A stretch of DNA of 64,000 nucleotides from Aplectana chamaeleonis (Eukaryota > Nematoda > Chromadorea > Rhabditida > Cosmocercidae): assembly GCA_029168955.1 (NCBI GenBank), contig JAPDOI010000362.1, positions 496,001 through 560,000 on the forward strand, read 5' to 3'. Position numbers and translations under genes: made by a program. The notes beneath the pieces were generated by a model, which did no database searches, was not told where the DNA came from, and saw nothing but the letters and a program-made list of their open reading frames with translations. Shown here piece by piece: positions 12,552 through 23,549 of the stretch (position 1 is the first letter of the stretch; every line of letters starts with the position of its first letter).

Positions 12552-12724
12552 GCGTTTTTCCTAGTCAAAATGCGAAATCCGAGATCATACAGAGTAGTAG
12601 TTCATATACGACCAATACAGCTACCTTCGGCTTGACTTCAAACCCTTTGGCAGGTGCTGATCTATAACTATCACTTCCAATTCATATCTTATGCCTTATG
12701 TCGCGTTCGTCGGCGGGCAATATG

Positions 12725-14300
12725 GCAGCGTCCATATGTCTACGCGCGCTTTTGCTGCTCGGCTCTGTTCGACGCTGGTGGACGCTCGTACACACGGTGA
12801 TTCTCGCCTAAAATCTTCCAGATTCAAGAATGCATGGTGCCTCTCGCTTATATTCAATCCATTGGGAACCTATGAATTTGGGAGTGGTATGCAGTGTGAA
12901 CGATGCCTTCAAGCCTTTGCCTACTCGCATAACTGACGTGGGTTCCGGCTTGAAACTAGCCGGGGGGAAGGGGGGCACTGATATGATTCATACATGGAAA
13001 CGAAAATTCGTGCTGATATCAGACATATGATAGCGTTATCAGTCATTGTTTTCATGGAACTCCATGGACTTCGATTTCTGAAGGCAGTATCATTCATTCT
13101 TCAATTTAGTCCTGTGTCCCCGCTTCCGATTAGTTTTATACCGTGTTCTCCTTTCCTCTCTTTTGCGAACTAGCTGGAGCTCTCTACTAGGTCGAAACTT
13201 CTCCTGGTTCCTCTTCTATTATAAGAGTGTTGGACGGATATGCGCGATTGAGACCTTCGTTTTCTATCCCGTTTCCCTTTTCCTGGAATACTTCACCTAT
13301 GCTTCTCCAGCACAGTCCTTTTCTCTCTTTCGCGTCATTCGCGACGTATGAATGTTATATACATAAATATGAATGTCTGAGTTTCCGCTAATCAATATGA
13401 AGGCTGGGCAACGGCAATAACGCTGCCATGTGATCAAGCGATTATTAACTACAAAAACCACCGCGAGGACGTCTCACCGAAATGCAATAACACAAGCAGA
13501 AATCAGAACAGCCGGAACAGTATCAGAGACAGAAATAGAACCAACTGTATGTTCAGCATTGTCGGCATGCAGTGCAACTTATGATTATTCCAACACGCTC
13601 TCAGAAGGCCGGTATTGAACTCCGCGTAAGTTAACGTCTCATGGCAGGCTTATCACTTGCCTTTGAGGAGTCTGAACCGTATCCACAAACGTAGAGTTTG
13701 CGCAATAGTTTTAGTCTGATGAATGGACGGGGCTGCGACGGTAGATCAGTCCGCATGAATCGAAACACCATTCTCCAGTGAGGCCGCCAACCTCGCACGG
13801 CCAGCCGCCTGGTCCTTGCGTCAAACAGAATCAAAAACGGAAACCATACTCGAGTACAAGAGTAATCGTGAAGACTCAGGCATGAGCTTTTATATTTTGA
13901 ATTCAGGGCTTTACTATTATATGTGCCACAGTGTTGCGAAAGTTCTGCGCCAAATCTAAGTTGTTTGAGCGTCGCTTTTTTTTCTGTGGTCCTTGAATAA
14001 AGTTTGGAACATCATCGTAAATATCAGTCGGCCGATTTTTTTCCATGCAAGTCGAGCATTTTTTCAGAACTTTTCCTGAGAAATGCTATTTTATGGCTTC
14101 TTCCTTTTCAATGCTTTTGAGGCACGAACCACCAATGATGACTGAGATAAAGGTTTTCTGATAGTCTCTCTTTGAAGAAAAAGGTTCCAACATAGATAAA
14201 GAAAACAATTTGCCGATTCCCAAGTTTCTCCTAGAAGTTGATGCGTAGAAAAGTCAGACAGACTACTGACGAGTAGTCTCACGATTTGTCATGTGAACCT
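12725..14300. repeat. Segmental duplicate of 39145-41560
   Basis: Long collinear matches, such as GAGTGTTGGACGGATATG, CAGCACAGTCCTTTT, CGCTGCCATGTGATC and TTTGAGGCACGAAC, link this block upstream of gene A with the one upstream of gene B. No conserved ORF, so it is duplicated non-coding DNA carried with the array. Confidence 0.7.
13708..13832. mobile_element. Degenerate TTTAGTCTGA-family MITE
   Basis: Shares TTTTAGTCTGATGAATGGAC and ACGGAAACCATAC flanks with 53541-53662. The right end is mutated. Confidence 0.45.
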
Positions 14301-14979
14301 CTACAAATCCACTGTCTTCCAGCAAATTGATATTTACCAAGAAAGCGCGGTGAAATACGCGTTGTAATCCAAAGGCGCGCAGGTGTCAAGGGAAGGTGTT
14401 CAAAATTTTGAACAGAGCTTGAACGACTGCATGAGGAGGAGGAGGTTTTGAAGCTAAATGAAAGGTCTCGAGCAGAGTGTCGATGACCTCTAATGAGTGT
14501 GCAGGACTCAGAGAAACTGCGATACTTTGAATGGTGAGTACGACCCCGATACAATGTTCAGAAAATTCAGAGGTTCTAGGAAAATACTATGCGCAGAGCG
14601 CACGATTTTGAAGGAAGCATGAAGCACCCTACAGAGAGTGTGTTGAGCAACATTAACTTCCTTGCCCACAGACTGACTAGCACCGTATCTTCGTAAAAAG
14701 CTGCATTTTCGCGAGAAGAGGCGTAAATAAAACAATCAGCGGTTGGGTAAAGCTTTGAAAGCCACCAGGATAGCAGTCGAGAAAGGAAATGCAACAAATT
14801 ATCGCTCCAAGCGGGACCGCAGCAGCGGGACCTTCGGCTCTGTTGAGTTTCGAGTTTCGCGCGCAGAGGAATTCGCCTTCGAAGAATGGCTAATTTCGTG
14901 CCACCCGAATGGCTAATTTCGTGCCACCCGCAATGTCTGACCCAAATCAAGTAGGTGAATCAAAAATTGCGCTCACACA

Positions 14980-15460
14980 GTGCGGGCACAGCGATCTTCC
15001 ACAACCACTTTATTATCTTTGTTCTGCTTCTTGAGCTTTTGTCCCGCGTTGTAGCAGGGTCCGCTTTTTTTCGAACGTTGCTGCCATTTGAACATGTTGT
15101 TCGCGTTTTCAGGATGGAGGCCTGCAATTTTCATATCGGTGTGCAAGGCATCCAGCCATCTCTGCTTGGGTAGTCCTCTTGGTCGCTGGCTCGACACTTG
15201 GAGCTGCATAGCCGCTTTCGCTATCGAGTGTTCTCCAGCTCGCAGAACGTGCCGCGTACATTTTCATTCCGATCTCGTCCCAGTCAGGTCAGTCCACCTC
15301 GTCTTTACCTTCCTTCCAAACGAGCAGACTCATGTATGTACCACAGGCACCTTCGCCAGCTAACTGGTTCCATGAGGGTAGTCCATGATCCGGAGCTCCA
15401 TTTAGCTGTCATGTGTCATAGCTGGCTAACACGGCCAAGTTTGGTTTAGTTGGTATGCAG
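14980..15460 (-). pseudogene. LINE 3' end fragment, RTE-like
   Basis: Minus-strand ORF reads QRPRGLPKQRWLDALHTDMK and PENANNMFKWQQRSKKSGPC, the RPRGRPK-x-RW-D block at the end of many nematode LINE polymerases. Upstream, 15210-15460 gives related sequence with stops in frame. Only the last portion of the element survives. Confidence 0.65.
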
Positions 15461-15469
15461 GGTGAACAA

Positions 15470-17004
15470 AGGTTGTGAGAATCATTAGAGTTGTTATTGT
15501 TGCAAGACTGTATTCTCGTCACGTATTCTCAGCCTTGACCAATGCTGGTAAGAAGATTTAATTTCTCAGTTTTGCTATTTTACCGCGTTTCTTTTCTTTC
15601 CTCACCGATTGTTTTACCAGTTTCTTGTTTTTCTAGACTTTTATTGAATTCTTCATGTTTTTTTTCATTAAGTGAAGTTATTTTGTTTTGGCGCGTTTCT
15701 ATGAACGTAACAAATAACTAAATAAATAGGAAAGTTGTTTTGAACGATCCGACCGTTTTCGAATAAATATGCTCTAATCGCGTGTTGGGTTAACAATGAA
15801 TGCTCACATACTCGTGGGGGTCGGTGGCCGGTTGTGAGGAGTTGAACAGGTAGCGTGCTGCCGTTCGAAACGAAAAAGGGGCGGGCGATGCCAGAAAACT
15901 CCCCCAATCATGCCGAAAACCTCGCGTGTCAACCTCCCACCGACCCTACAATGCCATGTCACAGTTGACCCGATTACACCGAAAGCTCTGCCTAATCACC
16001 TTCCACCGACCACTCACAATCAGTGTGACGTCACACCCACGTGTTTGCACCGAAAATTTCGCTTCATCACCTCCCACCGACCACCGCCTACCACTCCTGC
16101 AGTCGAGGCGTCGGCGGCAGGTTGAGGGGATTTAACCTGCCACCGACGCCCTCCCGAGCGTCGATATCCCGAGCTACGTCAACCGTTACAAGCACAAGCA
16201 CCTCACAGTTGAGCGCAGCGTATACATTGTGGGCTGCCATTTCCGCGCTCTACACGAGAGAAAGCTGGAGAAAAACAGTGCGGACACTGCAACATGTTTC
16301 CCCGAAAACTCCGACAGATATGAGACATAACCACGAAAACTTCGGCAGTTATGAGTCATGCCGAAACCTCCGCCGGACAGCCAGATCTGATCGATTTGAT
16401 TGGGAAAGGGACGTTTTAATTGGCCACGGACCCGGGGGAGGGGGTGGGGTGTTAATCCATCTTTCAGAAGATGTTGAAGTAGGTGAAGGTCTCCTAATCG
16501 GGATTAGTATGGATCTTATTGCTCATTGCCTTTTTTACGGTTCAGATGAAAAAGACTGAGTAGGGGTCAGGTAGTTATTTCAGTTTGCTAAACTTTTTTA
16601 TAGGGTCTGATCAAGGTCATTTATACGATCCTGTTGGTGCATTTTCGAGCATCTCTGGCTGATTTCGTTTTGAGTTCACCACCGGGGCTATTTTTTTAGG
16701 CAGGCAAAACCCGAATTCCAATGACATCAGGAACACTTTGAAGGATTCGCCTCGAAGCTACTCTGTAGTGGCACATTTGGGGGTGTTCAGGACCAACCTC
16801 AGGGTATATAATTGTTTGTTTAAAGACCTCGATCTAGCTGGTAATTTCCAACTTGAGTTGGTTGTTTGACGAGCCAAGACGGCATGCACAAAGCGAATGG
16901 GTTCGGACAGGGATAAAAGCGTCGGCGCCTTTCATGATTGCCCTGCGAGTGCTGAAGATAATCAATAATTGGTGTGTCAGCGGGGTCTCGGCTGCCCCAC
17001 TTTC
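15470..17004. other. Intergenic, nothing named
   Basis: Contains a degenerate repeat of CACCGACC motifs at 15930-16150. Short plus-strand ORFs (up to 172 codons at 16041-16559) have low-complexity starts and no motif. Confidence 0.5.
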
Positions 17005-17288
17005 CTAGGTAGGGTTTGCGAGGGAAAGATCTTCCAGTGCTAGCCAAACCCCCTTTCAGCCCTCGCGCCGCTATCATCAGACGCGCCGACGCTTCAAACC
17101 CTGCCTAACCCCAACCTAACCCGCCGCGTACGTGCATGCCGCCCCTGGGTAGGTTTGGCGAGAGAACGATTTTCCAATGCTACCCCAACCCTTTTCTAGC
17201 CCTCGCGCTACTATTATCAATTGCGCCGGCGTTCCAAACCTTGCCCCAACCCTTTCGTAACACTAGCGTTCGTGCATGCCGCCCCCGG
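17005..17288. repeat. Tandem duplication of a 142-bp GC-rich unit
   Basis: 17005-17146 and 17147-17288 share CCTCGCGC, CGTGCATGCCGCCCC and a GTAGG start. Pyrimidine-rich CCCAACC runs are frequent. No ORF. Confidence 0.65.
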
Positions 17289-17643
17289 ACATGAATCCGA
17301 GTTTGATTTATCGATTGTCAAAGTGTTCAAGTAGGTCACGCCAGCAAAGTGCATTATAGCTACCGCAACCTACAAAAAGCTTCAGACTGTCGAATAACGG
17401 ATCCGATTTTGTATATTGAATCATCCTCAGGAAAAGTTTCAAGCCGAGCTATTTTTAACACCCTTGATAATTCCCGAGATATCTGAGTTGAACGCAAAAC
17501 TAAGATGTCAGCCAGAACTTGAACATTTATCGTGCAAGAGTGTTACCATTACACCACCGGATGCTAGACATTAATTGACCCTTACACTTTAGCTTAATTG
17601 TTTAATCATCTCAGTAACCCGATTTAAAGATCTCCATAGCAGG

Positions 17644-17937
17644 TAAAGGCAGTGTTCATGATGAAAAATCTGTTTCAGTTTCCAGTACGAATGGGTAGTG
17701 GAGAGGCACACTGTAACGTTAACGTCTAAAGAACGTCCGTTGCATATTACGGAAGTTACAAGCCTCGAAAATCTCGTCCACGATGGTTCCGTAGCTCAAA
17801 TTTTAAGGAGTCATAGCTCCGTTCCCAAAGGGTCTTGTACGATTTCAGGGACATCATCGGAATCAGCGTGAGACCGTTTCCAAGATAGGCAGGAAACTAG
17901 AGAAACGATTCTGGGGTTGGACTGTGCCTTTAAGTGG
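17644..17937. mobile_element. Short MITE of the TTAA family
   Basis: Starts TAAAGGCAGTGTTCATGA and ends GGTTGGACTGTGCCTTTAA, so the two ends come from the two subtypes seen at 46005-46977. The interior matches those elements. Confidence 0.55.
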
Positions 17938-18275
17938 TTATGTTCGAAAACCATCTCAGAATAAATCGCGTATTTCATTCCGAACGGCAAGGTTGGAGAG
18001 AAGCAAGGAGGCCTCACCAACGTTGGAGTAGACGCCGTAAAAGCGAAAAGTGTCTGATAATGACCAGGGTGAGAGTAGGTTGAAATATGGCGTCGTCACC
18101 ATTTTTACTGCGGAGATCCTTTTCTTCAGTGAGCACCTTAGCCGACTTTTCCTATCTTTCCAGCAGTGTAGACCTTTTTCAAGAACCTCTGACATTGTTT
18201 GGAACTTGCTTGATTCACCGTCAGATTAGTGCCCTACAAAAATTTGGTTAAAGATTGGCGCGGACCTGCGCGAAG

Positions 18276-18620
18276 CTAATTGTGCCATTGAACAGCTGTC
18301 AATATATCCGCCATTTTCGCCCTGATCTCAACATTTGGTATTTTTCTAGTATTCTTGGTCCTACATGTAGCCTGGGAACATGCAATTGCGCCTATGCAAT
18401 TGATGGAATGCATTGGATATGCGGCGATTTCTCCAGTAGAATATCCAGGTTCTTGCGACACGTCCACTTGATCGTCATCTTTGGTAGAGGGCATGAATTC
18501 ACAAGGAATCGGAATAAGACATTCTTCAATGAAGAATGGGCGAACGACTCTGGCGACATCATCGAGAATAACAGCTATTTCTTCGGTGCCTTCATGGTTC
18601 AAGCTCCAAAAAATTTTCAT
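18276..18620 (-). CDS. Unrecognised 114-codon ORF downstream of gene B
   Basis: Starts MKIFWSLNHEGTEEIAVILD and ends ADILTAVQWHN. Composition is protein-like, with no repeat. The plus strand has a similar-sized ORF over the same bases, so chance cannot be excluded. No domain was recognised. Confidence 0.25.
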   Translation of the reverse strand: MKIFWSLNHEGTEEIAVILDDVARVVRPFFIEECLIPIPCEFMPSTKDDDQVDVSQEPGYSTGEIAAYPMHSINCIGAIACSQATCRTKNTRKIPNVEIRAKMADILTAVQWHN

Positions 18621-19254
18621 AATAGAATCTAGAAGATAAGTTGTGATTATGGCGCCTTGACAAATTTGAAACGCACTGTAGTACGTGACGCGGTGTATAT
18701 ATGAAAATCTTTTTCACTCCTCGAATGTTCACTGATGAAAATGGAACAGTTGCAGAATGATTTATTTACGAGTTCGACGAGTCGTTTTCCAGGATGGAGT
18801 GCTGTGTCTAAACCTTCCCTCTGAAATGATATAACTGAATGAGTTTCTGTTTATGGAGATCGTGGCTAAAGACTAAGCAGGAAGAACGGGGCTATTGATC
18901 GGAAACCACCGCTCATCTCACGATCTCGAGTTTTCATTTGTTCACGTCGGAGGGCGAGCATTGCGCTTTTGGGGTTCGCCTTGCGCTTCAAATCTTTCGG
19001 ACGGATACCCGAAATTATCAGAATTGGATTCAATGTATAGTAACTAGCTAATCATTGGCAAAGTAGTGGCAGCAACATGTTACTTTTGCTCGAAAACGTC
19101 CGACCTTTGCATTGGAGAAATATCTGCAAACTTTCGCTGAATTCACTCCCAAGTTGAGTCAGCCAGCCTTACTAGTACGTAATGTGGTGTGTATATAAGA
19201 ATCCTATTCACTCATGGAAAGCTCAGTGATCACAATGGAGCATTTGCAGAATGA

Positions 19255-19260
19255 TTTATT
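19255..19260 (-). terminator. Gene B polyadenylation signal
   Basis: AATAAA on the minus strand about 42 bases past the TAG stop. A similar sequence with a TTTATT core recurs near 18755-18770 beside a decayed copy of the last-exon flank. Confidence 0.6.
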
Positions 19261-19301
19261 CACGATTCCGACGAGCCGTTTCGAAGGGTGAAGTGTTGTG
19301 T

Positions 19302-22300
19302 CTATGCCTTCTCACACAGGCTCTCTCCATTGCAGAGGTATCCATTTGGACACAATGAACACGGAGTTCCGATGATATAGATAGCATGGTCGATTATGTT
19401 TCCTCTGAAATTACATCACTGATCGCGCTCCTGTTTATGTAGAATGTGGCTTATGACAAAAAAAATACCCAGGGTTATAGATGCATGACGAGAACCAGTT
19501 CTCACCGCATATCTTTTTCAGCGACACTGCACATCCCAAATGCGTTGTAGTTGCCCATGCCATCTGAAAACTAGTAATTAGAAATACATGAAGGATGTCA
19601 GCGCTCGGCATCCACATTCATTACAGACCTTGCTCGCCACTCTCTGCATACAGCGAGTGGCTTTGTCACCTCACCGAATGAACACTCGGCTCTTTGAAGT
19701 CGATACCAGTAGGGGACCTCGAGCCACTTCTCTGAGGATCATATGACTTATCTTGAGGAGCGGCGATAGTTTTCCGGAGGTGTAGACTAAGGTTGTGAGA
19801 TTTAAGATTCCACGGCTGGGGCTAGAAGGGAGTGGATGAGAAGATGAGGGGTGAGTGGGGGTTAGAGGAGGTCCATCTATGAGGCCTATGGTCAGAAAAA
19901 ATTCCGTGGAGGTTAGGAAGCACCAAACAGTGCGTAAGTTAGCGACGCTCTTTCATATCAGAGGTGACCGTGATATCATTGTTTCAAATTTGAAAATCTG
20001 CTTTTGGTTTGCTCCTTCCAGGTTCCTAGCCCAAAATTTAGCAAGTACTGACTTTTGCCAAAAGATATTGATGACAAAGTTGATCAGTGTGTATGTCCCG
20101 ATGATGCACCATTCTTTTCGGCTGCCATTTTCAGCTCCACTGTTGTAGAAACCACCCTCGCTTGCTAGCGTTGAAGCTGATCATCATGATGCCTCCACAA
20201 GATCTCCAGAGTAATGATGTCCGTAGTGAATGCTGTCCACGCCAGTGGGTGCAAGCTGTGAAATCTGATCCACACTCAAGTACACCTTCCCGCGAGAACA
20301 CAGGGATCGACTGATCGATGTAAACGCTGAAAAGCGGCCAGTTTTTAAAACAATGAAGCTTGAAATAGCTGTTGAGGAAAATTAATTCAACATCCGGTCT
20401 TAAATACTGAGCAACCTCATTACTTATAAGCCTCCGTGCCAGTCAGATTTTGCTAAGCACCGTCGAGAACCAACGCACTTTGATAACGTATGACGATTTT
20501 TTTTGTTTCCGAATGGAACCTTTTTCAAAAATTTTCCGAATGGTTTTGAAGTGGTCCTAATTTGTGAAAACTTTTACAAGGTTAGTTCGAGCTGGACTGA
20601 GGAAATAAAAACTTGTACTCTGCTCTTACCAAAGGAATAGAATCTAAAAAGAAATAATGGTGATACGTCTAGTGGATTTGTTTTTTTTTCAGAATTTTGA
20701 AATTCGGAGGTGTTCACATGAATTTAAAACACAATCTATTCGGGCTGCTCCCGCATGACTTCCTTAAAAATCGGATCTTAGCAGCGCGCGTTGTTGCGGA
20801 TAAAAAGGTGGCTCAATCCATGACCCCCGCAAACCAACTGCTTTGTGTAGCCTATCAGAAATGTGCACCGGATCCGGATACTCCGGTCAAATCTGTCACT
20901 GGCAGGCTGAGTTAACGAATGCTTCCTACCGGGATCGCGTTCAAAGTCAACTAGAACGCAGGCAAACAGTGTTTCCGAAATATACTGTCAGCCCACGCTG
21001 TCGGCGTGTGTCGAGCGGCTATGGAAAAACACTTTTTGCTTCCGTTACTCGATTAGCACGAATCTAAGACGCATGCTGGATAATGTTCCACTCAGTTGAC
21101 TGCAGGCATAGAGAGGCTTGTCTTAAATGAGCCTCTGCGACTGTCGTCTGACATGCCCGCCGACCGCTTGGGTGGACAGTCTAACTCGTAGAGAAAAGAC
21201 CATTATAAATTTTGCCGTTTCAATCAGGCAGCTGACTGGGATTTGCCCAAAGGGTAGAGAGTTGACTGCTTATCAAAAGACGTTGCATTATGGTGCGTGA
21301 CAGTTCAAGTTGTCAACGTCGGACAAATGAATAATAGCAAGACTGATTAGCACACACTTTTTCTCACACTGGTTGTTGCGAGAAGGAGTTTAAAACACAG
21401 CCTCGTGATGAAACTATTCTTACCCTCGTAAAATAAGCCAATGGCGTTTTCTGGTACTTGGCCCTGAAAATGACCTTCATCCCTGGACCGTCAACTTCTT
21501 TCACTCGGGACCACCAGAAATCGATAGCCTGAAAATCCAGGTCTCATTCGAGACTTTTAGTAGGAAGGTGCACAAAGATCAACGTACTGCTTCAATGGCA
21601 TCAAGACGATCATTATAAGCAGATTTAGAGCCCATGTGAATGTTCTGTTGCATGCTTGCCGGAACTCTGCTGTCATGAGAGTCTGAGCATCTGTTCACGG
21701 ATTCTCTTGCGAGTGTTTCCAGATTGCAATCGTATATCTTAAAATGGAAAACGTACTCATGAACTTCGTTCTCTTCGACGTTGTACTTTCGTTGCCATCC
21801 ATACCATTAAAACAAAAACACTATTCATGCCTCATATTCTATGATCCGCGCCATCCAATCACGAAACCCCGACGAAGATCGTTGTCGACAGACTTTCGAA
21901 ATTTTCACCCATTGGTCTAATAAGGCTTCTGAATCGAAGTGCCCTGATGATAGCTCAGTTCTCATTTGAGGCCGGTGAACCGGTACAAAGAATTTATGTA
22001 GAATAGGGGAAAGTTAGGTGGGTCTTAGTGTCCAAAATTTCCCATTACAATTTATTCGAGGTCTAAGGGCCCACTTTTTCGTCTGTGACGGCAACGGAAT
22101 CGTTTAACTTGAGTCAAAGTACGAGAGTTTAACTGAACGTACCAAGGAAATGATGTTTGCTCCACTGGGAAGGATCATCCCCGTATCCTTTATGACCTCA
22201 CCTTTCGTCAAAAGTGATCTGAATCGGTAGAATTCAATGTGATTTCCTTTCCAAGAGACCCCCCACAACAGCTGGAAATCAAGTTTCCTGAATGCTCTGA

Positions 22301-23549
22301 AAGTGTACATTCACTAGAGCAACAGCTAAAGCAGACTGAAAAACGTTATAGCTGGCTTGTCTGGCCTGGCAGCAAGGTAAGGGTACCCTTCATGTGTGAT
22401 TTTTTCGGGTGTACTGAAAAAGTTATCGTGTTTGGCTAAAAACTTGTATGTAGGGATAATCTAGGAAGCTAAACACGAATGTGGAGTCTTTTGTCGAAAA
22501 TCCGAGGTTTACTTTAGGTTACTGTAGACACTACGCCATTTAAGGGACAAAACCACTTTAGTATTTGGAAAATCGACAAATGGACGCTAATTTCCGCAAA
22601 TAAGAACTTTGGGTCAAATCTGAGACTTTGGCCAAACTACCGTGTACCCTCCGTAATCTATCGTAAGCTTTCAAAAATTGATAAACGAACTCCAGGTCCG
22701 TGTTTAGAACTCCTTACTGCCCTTAGAGAAGCATTTTGAGAGTGGAATAACGTTCCTGGTAGGATTTTAGGTCAACTCTGGAACATTTTCCAGAACGCTC
22801 CCAGAGCCCTTTTCCGGGTTTCCCAAAAACTAATGCCGTTTTCAGAAGGTACAGTAGAAACGGAAATTTGGGAAAAAAAGACCTTAAACTTTTCCAGGAT
22901 GGTTTAAGGCAGCTAGGAAGACCGTAATCGGATTCTACGCCTACAATGAAGAGAGAAATACATTCATCCGGAATGGCCAGGCTCTCTAAAAGTAGTTACC
23001 TTATCAGCGAAAGCCTATCGATGAACTCTACAGTTTTCTCTATCTCATAGCCCACGCAAAGGGAAGGATACTGAAATCATCAAATCAGTCCCTCATTGAC
23101 AATTTTGTTTACATAGAACCTTCCTTACTACTGCACGCTATTACTAACTGTTAGTCCGTTGATATGCGCTATGCGACATGCGATCGCCGCAATTATATTG
23201 ATTTTCGACCGAGATAGATGCCAAATATTACGTCGCTAGTGTAACATTGGCATGGATCCTGAAGAGACTTTGCGTTCCCCATTGAAGGTTCGCGCGAACT
23301 CCGTGCACCTAAGCTATAGCATATGGCACCCAGTTTGCGCCAACAATCAACAGTGAACGCGAAGTCTCTTCAGGATCCATGCCGACGTTACGATATAGCT
23401 TCTCAGATTTGGCTAATTCTGATATAAACTGCAACAAAGAATCTATACGCAGCTGTTTGTGACAAACCTTCGATGATTGTGCATATCCCTTGCCTTCAAT
23501 CTCAATCTGTCATTCATATCTGGGTTAGATGGGCACCACTGGTTGATCG
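19302..23549 (-). CDS. Gene B exons 9-14: CAP3 and stop
   Basis: CAP3 is spread over six short exons, unlike CAP1 and CAP2. Exon 9 (23468-23549) gives INQWCPSNPDMNDRL and DMHNHR. Exon 10 (22143-22218) gives SLLTKGEVIKDTG. Exon 11 (21588-21737) gives IYDCNLETLARESVNRC. Exon 12 (21424-21528) gives AIDFWWSRVKEVDGPGMKV. Exon 13 (19469-19563) gives MAWATTTHLGCAVSLKKICG and SCIYNP. Exon 14 (19302-19404) gives GNIIDHAIYIIGTPCSLC and ends at TAG. The CIYNP-GGN junction matches the conserved C-x-Y-x-P-x-GN block of CAP proteins. The cavity His of GHYTQ is replaced by Phe (AYFTR-MAW). Confidence 0.88.

Noticed and set aside
14576..14950. 124-codon minus-strand ORF
   Set aside because: Overlaps a 23-bp direct duplication and other frames; no recognisable features.
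16041..16559. 172-codon plus-strand ORF
   Set aside because: Starts inside a CACCGACC-type repeat and has no motif or splice support.
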